Shown: positions 23,807 to 33,210 of the stretch, piece after piece
How the letters are laid out: each line of letters opens with the position of its first letter
How positions within the stretch are numbered: position 1 is the stretch's first letter
DNA from: Acidobacteriaceae bacterium
GTDB lineage: Bacteria; Acidobacteriota; Terriglobia; Bryobacterales; Bryobacteraceae
NCBI GenBank assembly: GCA_019233755.1
Contig: JAFAMD010000062.1
Span: 1 to 41,370 of the forward strand
Length of the DNA: 41,370 nt
Direction of reading: 5' to 3'
Notes under the pieces: model-generated
Told to the model about the DNA's origin: nothing
What the model saw: only the letters and a program-made list of their open reading frames with translations
The model's database searches: none
Program-made: the position numbers and the translations under genes

Positions 23807-24976
23807 TTAGATCAGCACGAGATCCTGCTGCTCCTCGCCTGTAACAGTAGCAAAATCCTTTCCCACGTACACGTTAACCTCCGAACGGATGCCGAAATCC
23901 GGCAGGTAGATGCCCGGTTCGATAGAGAAACAACTGCCCGGAATGATGCGCCGGTCGTCGTGCGATTCGAGATTGTCCATATTCGCTCCCGTGCCGTGCA
24001 CCTCCGTCCCGATGCTGTGGCCGGTTCGATGAAAGAAATATGGGCCGTATCCCTTTTCTTCGATATAGCCGCGGCAGGTATCGTCCACTTCGAATCCGGC
24101 GATTTCGCGACCCGAATTTGTCCTGTCTATTACGAATTCGGATGCGGCCTTTCGGGCGTCGCGTACAACTTCGAACACGTTTTGAATCTTCTCAGGAATC
24201 GATTCGCCGCAAAAACCCGTCCAGGTCACGTCGTAGTAAACCGCACCTGGCTGGTCGAGCTTCGCCCAAAGGTCGATCAGAACCAGATCCCCCGGTTGAA
24301 TGTGAGCAGTGCGGTCCCGGCTCGGCTCGTAATGGGGATCGGAGGCATTTGCGTTGACTGCCACAATCGGCCCGTGATTCGTGATGAGTCCTGAATCCTC
24401 GAAACGCTTACGAATGAATTGCTGGACTTCGTACTCGCTGATCGATTGCTTGGCGCGCAGCCGGGCGGTAACGAACTCAAAGGCCGCGCGGCGAGTCTGG
24501 TCCACAAGTTTCCCTGCCTCGACGTGCTGTTCCAATTGCTCATCAGTCCAGCGCGCTTCGAACAGTTGAATCAGGTTAGCTGAGCTGACGACGTCGACAC
24601 CGGCATTTCGAACCAGCTCGAGGGTTCCGCCGTCGACAAGCGAAACATAAGGTATCGCGCAATTCGGTGAATACTGCATTGCGATGCGGGAGCTTCCGGT
24701 CAGCACCTGATGAAGTTTTTGTTGCTGATCTACCCAGCTTGCGTAGTACTGTTTCTCGCCAGGCAGGCTGTCGAGCGCGCCACTCTCGATCCGATGGACT
24801 AGTTTGCGTGGCTCGCCGGCCGCGGGAACGAAGTAGTACCATCGGCGGGTCGGTTGAATCTCGTCCGGAATCCCGAGAATCTTGTACGCCAATGGGTCGC
24901 GCCGGTGATGATCAAAAAACAGCCAGCCATCGAGAGAATTTTCGCGCAGCGCCTCTTGGATGCGATCCGTAATCAT
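23807..24976 (-). CDS. M24-family aminopeptidase/Xaa-Pro dipeptidase
   Basis: A 389-residue metallopeptidase with a creatinase-like N-terminal domain (about 1-165) and the pita-bread catalytic domain (about 170-389). The dinuclear metal ligands can be placed in IDLWAK, YYDVTWTGF, FHRTGHSIGTEVHG, FSIEPGIYL and IRSEVNVYV. Family members cleave X-Pro bonds in di- and tripeptides. The start overlaps the stop of the upstream symporter gene by four bases (ATGA, 24973-24976), so uptake and cleavage of a peptide or proline-containing substrate are probably coupled. There is no signal peptide, so it is cytoplasmic. Confidence 0.9.
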   Translation of the reverse strand: MITDRIQEALRENSLDGWLFFDHHRRDPLAYKILGIPDEIQPTRRWYYFVPAAGEPRKLVHRIESGALDSLPGEKQYYASWVDQQQKLHQVLTGSSRIAMQYSPNCAIPYVSLVDGGTLELVRNAGVDVVSSANLIQLFEARWTDEQLEQHVEAGKLVDQTRRAAFEFVTARLRAKQSISEYEVQQFIRKRFEDSGLITNHGPIVAVNANASDPHYEPSRDRTAHIQPGDLVLIDLWAKLDQPGAVYYDVTWTGFCGESIPEKIQNVFEVVRDARKAASEFVIDRTNSGREIAGFEVDDTCRGYIEEKGYGPYFFHRTGHSIGTEVHGTGANMDNLESHDDRRIIPGSCFSIEPGIYLPDFGIRSEVNVYVGKDFATVTGEEQQDLVLI

Positions 24977-26406
24977 TCAACAGTGATTTTAGTATTCAGT
25001 TTTGCCAATTTGGCAGCGGAAGGCGCCGGGGTAGCGAGGCTGACCAGAATCAAGCTCAGGCAGGACGCTAAAAGCGCCGGATATACCGCGTCTATTCCCC
25101 CGATATGCGCTTGCCAGGTACGGGGACCAAACTGCTGTGCCAATTCCCAACCGACGGTGATAACGGTTCCCAGCAGGATGGAACTGATTGCTCCGGCCGT
25201 CGTCGTTCGCTGCCAGAAGAACACGGCCATCACCGCCGGAGTGACCGCGGCGCCGTAAACGGTGTACGCATAAAGCGAGGCCTTCAACACCGACTCAAAC
25301 TGGGTGGCCTGCAGAATCGCGAATACCCCCAGCAAAATAACGATCACACGCGACATGATCAACTTTTTCCTTTGTGAGGCATGACGGTCGATAAAGCGCT
25401 CGTACACGTCATGGATCAGGTTGGTCGCAGGCGAGAAGAGATAGTTGTTGGCTGTCGAAATGACTTTCGCGAAGACCCCACCGAGGAGAATGGCGCCAAG
25501 AACACTCGGCAGTGCTTCGCGGGCGGTCAGCGGAATTATTTCGCGCGGACGGTCGGTGTGCAGCTTTGCGCTCGCGATCACCGCTACTGCGACGAGCAGT
25601 GTTTCAAGCGTGACCGTGCCGATGATCCAGCCGATAACAGACTTGCGGGCGTCGCTTTCAGATTTCGCAGAGAAGAACTTCTGATACATGCCCTGGTTAC
25701 CGACCAGGAGCAGAAACGTAGGCAAGGCCAGCCCGATCGCACCGGCCAGATTGTAGTTTCCAAGCACTTCAAAGTGAGTGACTGGAAGCGAATCGTGCAC
25801 CACGCGCCAGCCGCCTGCACGTGAAAGCAGCACAGGCACGGCAACGATGACCGTGCACGTAACCAACGAGCCGATTACGAGATCGAGATACGCAATCGAC
25901 GCCATACCCGCCGCTGCCGTAAAGAAGATGACGAAGCCCGCAATGATGTAGAGTCCGGTTGTGCGCGGGACTTGCGGGAAGATCAGATGAAGAATGTCGC
26001 CACCACCAATGAATTGATAGCTGGTAATAATTGTGTACGAAATGACGATCGCGATGGTCGCAAGAACGCGGGCGGTTGAGTTGTAGCGGGCTTCGAGAAG
26101 ATCAGGAACTGTGAATTGCGCGAAATGGCGCGCCCTTCCTGCGATCAGAGCAATCACGAGCAACCCGATCCAGCCGCCCAGCGGCTGCCACAGCGCGACG
26201 AACCCATTCTTGTAGGCATTCTCCGCGCCCGCAAGCAGACTTCCAGCCCCGATCCAGGACGACAGCAGCGTGAAGACCAGCACCGGCCAACTTAGGGTCC
26301 GGCCCGCAACGAGAAAGTCTGTCTCGTTCTTAACCTGCGTCGCTTTATAAGCCGTTATGCCACACAACAACAGAATGACAAGCGACACCGTAATGGCATA
26401 GATCAT
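24973..26406 (-). CDS. Sodium:solute symporter (SSS family)
   Basis: A 477-residue membrane protein with about 13 transmembrane helices. The family core is clear: DFLVAGRTLSWPVLVFTLLS, GAGSLLAGAENAYKNGF, the Na-site region AKVISTANNYLFSPATNLIH, and VYGAAVTPAVMAVFFW. It belongs to the PutP/SSF fold; the substrate could be proline, a peptide or another solute. Translational coupling to the M24 dipeptidase favours a proline- or peptide-related one (inference). Its start lies 44 bases from the end of the phage-like gene cluster, with no visible terminator between. Confidence 0.92.
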   Translation of the reverse strand: MIYAITVSLVILLLCGITAYKATQVKNETDFLVAGRTLSWPVLVFTLLSSWIGAGSLLAGAENAYKNGFVALWQPLGGWIGLLVIALIAGRARHFAQFTVPDLLEARYNSTARVLATIAIVISYTIITSYQFIGGGDILHLIFPQVPRTTGLYIIAGFVIFFTAAAGMASIAYLDLVIGSLVTCTVIVAVPVLLSRAGGWRVVHDSLPVTHFEVLGNYNLAGAIGLALPTFLLLVGNQGMYQKFFSAKSESDARKSVIGWIIGTVTLETLLVAVAVIASAKLHTDRPREIIPLTAREALPSVLGAILLGGVFAKVISTANNYLFSPATNLIHDVYERFIDRHASQRKKLIMSRVIVILLGVFAILQATQFESVLKASLYAYTVYGAAVTPAVMAVFFWQRTTTAGAISSILLGTVITVGWELAQQFGPRTWQAHIGGIDAVYPALLASCLSLILVSLATPAPSAAKLAKLNTKITVE

Positions 26407-26450
26407 GAATCGACTATCTTAACGGGCGCGCGGAAATTGTCGACCGCCGG

Positions 26451-29258
26451 TCATCTTGCAAGGCGCACGCTGCGGCTGTTGTTAATAAACGGGGGCGGAG
26501 CATACCCGACCAGGCAGTATTGATCAAGCGCAAATAAAACGACCGATTCCAGTCCTGCAGACTGGGCGATATCCGCCTCTTTCTTCCAAGCCGTCCAGGC
26601 ATCACTGATTCCAATTAGATGACTGCGCTGTCCGTTCGGGAAACCTTTGGCCGCACTCACACCCATCGAATACCCGCTTTGATCGAGGTTGTTCGCGGAC
26701 GTGAACGTAAAACTCTCCGTTTTCAGACAGGCCAGATTTGCCGGCGTCCAGTCGGCGGTCGGATAGTTGATCAGCTCATTGAGCGGGCTGTCGTTCGTAT
26801 CGGTAGGATAGAGCACTTCGAAGCGGGCCCCGGAGAACTGAGCGATTACCGCGCCACGAATTGCCGATGTGTACGCCGCAATCAACGTAGGAAGGAAAGC
26901 AGTCTCGTTCGGAAAAGCTGTGGGGTCGACCGTATTGCTCATAATTGTTTGCATCGGGACGCCGTACCGTGCCTTGAACTGCTGTTGCGTGTAGGCATCG
27001 TAAAATGGCATGCTGACGTTTGCCTTGGGATAGTACCACCATTGGACTTCGCCGAATTGCAGGTATGGCTCAAGCCCAACAGCATTCTGCAGCGATGCCA
27101 TTTCGACGTACACCTGCGTCCAGAAAGCAAGCGAGGCAGGCGAGAAGTTGGTCTGTACAGAGGGCGTGTGCAAGACAACCGGGGTTCCGTCGGCATAGCA
27201 CTGAGCGATGCCGGCGGCCCCGGAAGGGTCAGCATTCATCAATTCCATGCTGAACGAAGCTACTGCTTCGATTCCGTAGCTCTTTAAGGCCGCGAAGTAC
27301 GCGCTGTGCCAATCGCGGGCAGCACGGTTTATGGGCGGTGTCGCGCTCAGATCCGTGCGCCAGTAGTCAGCAACAGCTATCAGCGCGCTGTTCAACGGAT
27401 CCGTCGCATCCAGGTCATACACGGCACCATCCACACCACCATTCAACAGAGTCGATGCTGAGACGGAGGCAAGTGTTTGCCCATCTATAACAGGCCCGAA
27501 TTGAAGCTGGATCTCGTTCCCTTCTCTCCCCATAGCCCGCGCTGTAACCGTAAGCTGATTGCCGGCGGCGGTTGCCGAAACCAGGTTTGTTCCCAGATTG
27601 ATGAGTCCCGCCAGTGCTTGGGCCACTGTTTCCGGTGTATCGTCGGTAATAATCGAATGTCCTAAAAAAGTCGTCGTCGAGCTACCGGGAGCAGCGAGAG
27701 CTAAACCCACATTAGGGGCGCCGTTCCAGAACGCGTCTGTAATCGGCACAGTGGCCGATGCATATTGGGTTCCGGTTCGCACCAGTTCGTAGAACCATAA
27801 AGCGCCTGTGTAGTGGTTCAACCTGCCTTGAAAGCCCAGTTTGTTCACCAGCCAGGCCGTGCGCTCAGCAGGAAGAGATTGTGAGTGATACGTGTCCCAG
27901 TCTGTGGCCAAAGCCAATTGAGTCTGCGGGTTGAAATCCGGAAGGCTTAGCGCAGGATACGCGACCTCCAGGAAATCGAAGAAGAGCGAGTTTCCAGGCG
28001 GACCGCCGTGAGTCAGTGTGATGGTGTGAGTCCCTGGCTGCATGCTTCCTAGCGGACTTCGAATCAGTACATCCTCTTGGGGTACAGCGAGGTTCAGTGC
28101 CACAGGGGCCTGATCATCGACCTCAACATTCACGGTTGCACCGGAGCCAAGCAGGCGCGTTCCGAGATAGAGCTCATGAGGAGCCGTTTCGCTATAGGTT
28201 ACCGTGCATGTATCACCCGCATTCGTTGTGGCGTGAATTTTACTCCCGGAATAATTCCCTGTGGCGAGCGACCACGAACCACTGTACGAGACGGCAGCAT
28301 CTGTGTCCTCGATCCGGCGACTGCCGGGACCGGCAAACGAATACTGGCGGTTGTTGCCGGAAACACTCCAGTTTGAAACTTGAACCTGAAACTCCGTCTG
28401 CTGGAAAGCGGCCGTCTGCAAGTCAGCAGCCCAGGTCCAGCGCAGTTTGCGGATGCGATCGGTAGGAATGTTCTGTTGCGCCTTCAGGGCTCCGAAATCA
28501 ATGGTGATCTGATACGTAGACGGGAACTGGCCGCCGCTGAAGCTTGCCGAAGGCTGTTGCCAAACGACCGCGCCATTTTCAGCGAATCCGTACACCGTGA
28601 TGCGGTTTCCATTGGCCCCGAAAAGGTTCTGGTATGGCGCATTCGGATTTCTTGGATTCCACGTAACGACAATCGACGTCTCGTTGCTGCTCGCGCTGAA
28701 TGTCTGACTGGATTGATTAATATCGGCTGCAATGCCGGCTGCGATAGCCGGCAGCTGGTCGCCAGCCTGTACGGTGTAAGAGTAACTTTCCTCCAGGAGA
28801 GCCAGACCTACCCGCCGGCCCACAGCAGGCGAAGCAACCAGCGTCATCGTAGCCGAAGCTGAAAGCACGCTGCCGCCAACCGGCGCGGCAAGCGGCGCCA
28901 GCGGCACGTGATAAATGATCTCGGCCGTACCCCCGTCGGGTGTTGCCCAGATGCGCAGGTTATCCCAATCAACAACAGGCACCAGATTTGATTCAATCGG
29001 AATACAGCCGATCCGCGCCTCCTGGTACGTAAGGACAAGGCCACTAAGATCGCCATTCGGCAAATTCCGAAGAGCGGGATGTTCAAACACGTTATTGCGA
29101 TTCCATTCGACCACTGCCCAGTCGAACTGCTGCCGCCACTTGCCGGAGAGAACGAATCCCGAGTCGCTCGCCTGGCTCATGGCCGCAATCGCCGACGGCG
29201 TGAGAAAGTAGCACTGCAGATCCCGATCCGGAGTCAATTTATAGAGTTGTTCAGGCAT
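26451..29258 (-). CDS. Large tail-terminal protein with barrel-like C-terminal domain
   Basis: A 935-residue protein, last in the phage cluster, with the start four bases after the hub gene stop. The N-terminal half (about 1-430) is Ser/Thr/Gly-rich beta structure with a carbohydrate-binding-like region near 315-430 (YSFAGPGSRRIEDTD, FFDFLEVAYP). The C-terminal half (about 435-935) reads like a TIM-barrel glycoside hydrolase-like domain: LALATDWDTYHSQSLP, NHYTGALWFYEL, GIEAVASFSMELMN and LQFGEVQWWYYP with candidate acidic residues. Barrel domains occur in some siphophage tail proteins and in gene transfer agent tail proteins. It is probably a receptor-binding or surface-glycan-degrading protein. 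Family assignment is tentative. Confidence 0.6.
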   Translation of the reverse strand: MPEQLYKLTPDRDLQCYFLTPSAIAAMSQASDSGFVLSGKWRQQFDWAVVEWNRNNVFEHPALRNLPNGDLSGLVLTYQEARIGCIPIESNLVPVVDWDNLRIWATPDGGTAEIIYHVPLAPLAAPVGGSVLSASATMTLVASPAVGRRVGLALLEESYSYTVQAGDQLPAIAAGIAADINQSSQTFSASSNETSIVVTWNPRNPNAPYQNLFGANGNRITVYGFAENGAVVWQQPSASFSGGQFPSTYQITIDFGALKAQQNIPTDRIRKLRWTWAADLQTAAFQQTEFQVQVSNWSVSGNNRQYSFAGPGSRRIEDTDAAVSYSGSWSLATGNYSGSKIHATTNAGDTCTVTYSETAPHELYLGTRLLGSGATVNVEVDDQAPVALNLAVPQEDVLIRSPLGSMQPGTHTITLTHGGPPGNSLFFDFLEVAYPALSLPDFNPQTQLALATDWDTYHSQSLPAERTAWLVNKLGFQGRLNHYTGALWFYELVRTGTQYASATVPITDAFWNGAPNVGLALAAPGSSTTTFLGHSIITDDTPETVAQALAGLINLGTNLVSATAAGNQLTVTARAMGREGNEIQLQFGPVIDGQTLASVSASTLLNGGVDGAVYDLDATDPLNSALIAVADYWRTDLSATPPINRAARDWHSAYFAALKSYGIEAVASFSMELMNADPSGAAGIAQCYADGTPVVLHTPSVQTNFSPASLAFWTQVYVEMASLQNAVGLEPYLQFGEVQWWYYPKANVSMPFYDAYTQQQFKARYGVPMQTIMSNTVDPTAFPNETAFLPTLIAAYTSAIRGAVIAQFSGARFEVLYPTDTNDSPLNELINYPTADWTPANLACLKTESFTFTSANNLDQSGYSMGVSAAKGFPNGQRSHLIGISDAWTAWKKEADIAQSAGLESVVLFALDQYCLVGYAPPPFINNSRSVRLAR

Positions 29259-29262
29259 CGAC

Positions 29263-32200
29263 TTAGAGACGGATGGTTACAGTAAGATCCCGGCCGGGAC
29301 TCAGTGACGTCTGCCCATTAAGTTCGACACTGAGCGTGACATTCACGGTGAGCGAAGCGCCCTCCTGTAAGGGAGGCAGCGTGACGCCATCGACCAGTGG
29401 ATTGGATGTCGTGCTGTTCGACGGAATCGCCAGACTGCAGTAAAGCGAACCATTTTGCAGAACATCAATCAGGAGCGTGTAACCAATGGCCGGCTGGCTG
29501 ACCGATGCTCGTATGTCGCGCACCGCGTGCGAAGCTTCGACGATAAGAGGCGGAGCAGCGTTCTGCTGCGTTGCCAGATACCCGCTCACCTGGATAGAGA
29601 ATTGTCCACCTGAAAGAGTTCTTAGTCCGCCGTCAGGACCTGCGGTATAGCAAAGCTGAGTTGCCTCGCTCTCGCCGAACGAGTTGGTGACAAAGAACTC
29701 CGCAGCACTGATTCGGACATCCGGCAGACTCGCGATGTGTAGATAGTTACTGGAAGCACGGTTCTCAAAGAAACCTGGAGAGAACGGAACAATTAAAGTC
29801 GAGGTATCTAGATGAAGCACTGCGTCGCCTGCGTTGTGTGTGGTGGAAGCCGAGGCGAGTGCGTTTCTTACAACCGTGTAGCTGTTATTGGCCGGTTCAA
29901 CCGAGAGAACGCTCATCAGTTCGGTGCCGATCTGAATCAGCGCGCCGGGCTGCGTAACCGGAATTTTTACAAGCTGGACCGTATCAGTATTCATGTCCAG
30001 AGGCGCCGCGAGTACATACGGACTAGGGGTCAGTAATTCGTTCCAGTAGGAGACCTGGAGCGTCCCACTGGTGATGGAGGATGTGTTTGTGAGATCGGCA
30101 AATCCAACTCCGGAGAGTGTCAACTCCCCTGCGCCGGAGGCTGCCAGCACGAATTCAGGGGCCATGGGAATACCCACATCACTTTGTTCACCGCCCAAAC
30201 TCCAGCGTGTCAGGGGGCACAGGTCAGGCGAGGCTTCCAGATTATTCACATTCGCAGCTCGGCCCGAGATTTGGATGGTCGCACCTGCCTGATAAGGAAT
30301 CTCGAAGTGGACGGGGCTGCGATTCGAAATAGCTGCGAATCTCCATGATGCGTCCGCGATAACAAAGACGCTCGTCGTATCCGGAATAACCGACCAGGTT
30401 GACGCTATCGTCAGGGTAGTTTCGTTATTGGATGAAATGGAGCGTTCCTGGCCCGCACCTGTACCTTCAATAATCCGGACGACTCTTCCGGCATACCTGA
30501 CATTGCCGGCACCCATATCGCTCCAGCCGATCGTCATGGCAGAGAAAATATCAGCAGGGAACGGACCTGCGTATTCATAGCGATAGTAGAAGTTTGCGTG
30601 GTCAAAACTGGCATCAGGCGGACCGGACGGTTGCGGTGGAAGGCCGATATCGGTATAACTCGAGCTCACCTCAGCATTTCGGGCAATTTGATAGAGCAAT
30701 TGCGGTGTCGTTCCCCTATATACGTTGAACGATGCGGTCCCCACGGGAAAGCTGAGCCCCGTAATGGTAACCGTATTGGTATTGCTCCCCTGGGGCACTG
30801 AGACGGGCACGGTAAATGATAGCGGCCCTTCGTTTCCAGCAGCGTCAACGGATGTGACAGCGTAGTACAAACTCGCTCCACCAGCGAGAGATCCACCGGT
30901 GGCCCCAGTTTGGGTCGCCAAGCTCAGCAAGGGTAGGTTTGGAGAATTCATGTGTGGCTTGACGGGCTGCGAAAACAAGACCGTAAGGATGTCCGTGGCC
31001 GTTCCGTCGCTCTGCGCCTGAATTGATTCGGCGACGGCGAAATCGAAAAATTCAAAAAAGCCGCTTGGACTATTGTGAGCGGTGAGCCCGATGAGAGGGC
31101 GAGGCGTTTGAATCTGCGCCGCAGGCTGGCGGCCAGCATTCATTAGAACCGCCGGGTTATCGCTGTACCAATCGTCATTATGGATTTGCGCCAGAATCGT
31201 TACGAGCTGGTAGTTCATCGACGGCGAAAGTCTGACGACGCGGAATGGAGCTCGTGTCAATCCCTCTTTCGCGTAGGTGATGGCGATAATGTCGCCCGGA
31301 CGCACCTTCAGAGCACGAAAGCTCGTCTGGAATTCGATGAACAAGTTTCCCTTAGTGGACTTATCCAACTGCCGCAACAACACTCGAGTAGCTTGACTGA
31401 AATTGGCAATTCCGAGCGCCGTAGATTGGCTACTGATTTCGTAACCTATCAGCGCGGAATCGTCGGCGTCTACAACGGACAGACTGTCCTGCTGGTATTC
31501 GTTCGACTCATCCTGAAACTCCACACTGAGGCGATTCGACGTTTCGGCGATACTTCGTGAACTGAGGCGCACACTAGACGTTCCATTAGGGTTGCGAACA
31601 ATACCTGAAAAAGGTCCGGACGCATCGCTGAACTCATAAACGGGCCAACCTCCAAAGAGCGGTTCAGTGCTGTTCGCGCCGTCGGGCAGTGTGGGTTGCT
31701 GAGCAGCCAGGGTCGTCTCTGGCAGAAGCTCCAGTAAGCCGGTGACGCCGTAACGCAGCATAAGGCTAGAGGCAACCCGAATCCCGCGCACGACGGTTGC
31801 CGCGCTTTGCCGCTTCGTCAGGATGAGGTTGCACTCATACCGCGGTACCTGCAGCGGGTTTCCATTCAGATCGATCGTGCTGATCAGTTGATCGCAGAAC
31901 GACGCCGAAGCCGCAAAAGCGGGGAGGTTCAGATCTGTGATCGACCAGCCGCAGCGCAGCAAAATATCAAGAATTACCCAAGCGGGATTGTTCGTAAAAG
32001 TAGTCGCCTGAAAACTGCCGTCGGGATTGTATACGTCAATCTGAACGCCCTGCAACAACACCTCGACCTTTGGCAACGATCGCCCGCTGCTAATCCGATT
32101 TGGCACGACGATTGAAAGAATCGACATGCTGCCGTAGGGATCCCCTTGCGGGTTACCGCTTGAATCCGTGAAATCGAGATTAAAGTTACCTTGCCGAGCA

Positions 32201-33207
32201 CCTGTTGTGACCGCGCTGAACCAGCCAGTGTTGGTCATGTCTTGCCCCGCGACGACCTGCGGGATCTCGATATCGTTCACAACGACCTTTAAAACGCCCT
32301 GGATCATCCCCATGCCGAGCAGGGCCTCCATGTGCGTCAGGTTGCCATCGTTTCGGGAGAATACGATCGGCGCTTTGAGCCAGCCTGTTCCGTAAACGAT
32401 TGGCACGGGATCGTTATACTTCGCGGCATTATCAAGCAACGGAGACAAGTGAGATGTCTTGTCGCCGGCGGTGCGAACCATGATCGCGGACGGGACGAAT
32501 TCAACACCGCCAAAACGACGGGTCACATTTCCGTGCGCATCAGTATCGAACATTCCCCGTTGACTACATTGCAATCGCGAATGGTCGCAGGAGGTAAACG
32601 CCTGGCCGGCTGTAAGGGTACCGGCGCCTCCCGCGACGTCGGCGGAATACCCGCACCGGAAAAAGCGAGAGTACCTCCCTTGATCACCACCATTCACGGC
32701 TTCCATTCTCTGATCGAGCGTTACGGGAAAAGTCCAAGGGCAGGATCGTTGAATTCGAACCTCAGGAACGGGAATTCGCTGCAGGCTCAGCTTGCTCGTA
32801 AAACTGAGGGTCAGCGAGTCTTCAGTAATCTCATCCGGGTCTCCGGCAATACCTCGAAACAGCACTGTACTTTCGGTCGTAATTGTCTGAGAAGGGAGGT
32901 CAACGAAAGCAAAATAGACAGTAAGTTGTGTTCCTTTCAGGCCCATTTCGGCGTTGAGTTCGGAGAGCAGCGAGTCCGCGTTCGCTAGAACAAGCGATAG
33001 CTGAGAGATGCCGTCCATTGCGTCGTCGGCGGCCACTTGCAGATCGAATAGATTGTGCTTCAGGACGCGTGCGGAATACTGCTGCCCGTTAAGAACGATA
33101 GGATGCGTGCTCCAATATTCCGCATCGCCTGATGGTAAAACGCACTGAAAGAACAAGAGCGGTGTGTCGGTTTCTGCGAGTTGCTTGACCTGATTGATGG
33201 TGGCCAT
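29263..33207 (-). CDS. Fused tail-tip (L-like, four-Cys) and hub (J-like) protein
   Basis: A 1314-residue tail protein. The N-terminal domain (about 1-145) resembles DUF2163/minor tail proteins. Residues 150-235 carry four cysteines, Cys156 (SCPWTF), Cys185 (RCGYS), Cys207 (TSCDHS) and Cys214 (LQCSQRG), then FGGVEF, the pattern of lambda gpL-type tail-tip proteins known to hold an iron-sulfur cluster. The following part (about 270-720) is a J-like hub with FRALKVRPGDIIAITYA. A fibronectin-like region (about 760-880) and further beta domains complete it. In lambda, L and J are separate genes; here they form one chain. It is tightly flanked by an M-like gene and the terminal protein. Confidence 0.8.
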   Translation of the reverse strand: MATINQVKQLAETDTPLLFFQCVLPSGDAEYWSTHPIVLNGQQYSARVLKHNLFDLQVAADDAMDGISQLSLVLANADSLLSELNAEMGLKGTQLTVYFAFVDLPSQTITTESTVLFRGIAGDPDEITEDSLTLSFTSKLSLQRIPVPEVRIQRSCPWTFPVTLDQRMEAVNGGDQGRYSRFFRCGYSADVAGGAGTLTAGQAFTSCDHSRLQCSQRGMFDTDAHGNVTRRFGGVEFVPSAIMVRTAGDKTSHLSPLLDNAAKYNDPVPIVYGTGWLKAPIVFSRNDGNLTHMEALLGMGMIQGVLKVVVNDIEIPQVVAGQDMTNTGWFSAVTTGARQGNFNLDFTDSSGNPQGDPYGSMSILSIVVPNRISSGRSLPKVEVLLQGVQIDVYNPDGSFQATTFTNNPAWVILDILLRCGWSITDLNLPAFAASASFCDQLISTIDLNGNPLQVPRYECNLILTKRQSAATVVRGIRVASSLMLRYGVTGLLELLPETTLAAQQPTLPDGANSTEPLFGGWPVYEFSDASGPFSGIVRNPNGTSSVRLSSRSIAETSNRLSVEFQDESNEYQQDSLSVVDADDSALIGYEISSQSTALGIANFSQATRVLLRQLDKSTKGNLFIEFQTSFRALKVRPGDIIAITYAKEGLTRAPFRVVRLSPSMNYQLVTILAQIHNDDWYSDNPAVLMNAGRQPAAQIQTPRPLIGLTAHNSPSGFFEFFDFAVAESIQAQSDGTATDILTVLFSQPVKPHMNSPNLPLLSLATQTGATGGSLAGGASLYYAVTSVDAAGNEGPLSFTVPVSVPQGSNTNTVTITGLSFPVGTASFNVYRGTTPQLLYQIARNAEVSSSYTDIGLPPQPSGPPDASFDHANFYYRYEYAGPFPADIFSAMTIGWSDMGAGNVRYAGRVVRIIEGTGAGQERSISSNNETTLTIASTWSVIPDTTSVFVIADASWRFAAISNRSPVHFEIPYQAGATIQISGRAANVNNLEASPDLCPLTRWSLGGEQSDVGIPMAPEFVLAASGAGELTLSGVGFADLTNTSSITSGTLQVSYWNELLTPSPYVLAAPLDMNTDTVQLVKIPVTQPGALIQIGTELMSVLSVEPANNSYTVVRNALASASTTHNAGDAVLHLDTSTLIVPFSPGFFENRASSNYLHIASLPDVRISAAEFFVTNSFGESEATQLCYTAGPDGGLRTLSGGQFSIQVSGYLATQQNAAPPLIVEASHAVRDIRASVSQPAIGYTLLIDVLQNGSLYCSLAIPSNSTTSNPLVDGVTLPPLQEGASLTVNVTLSVELNGQTSLSPGRDLTVTIRL

Positions 33208-33210
33208 GTA

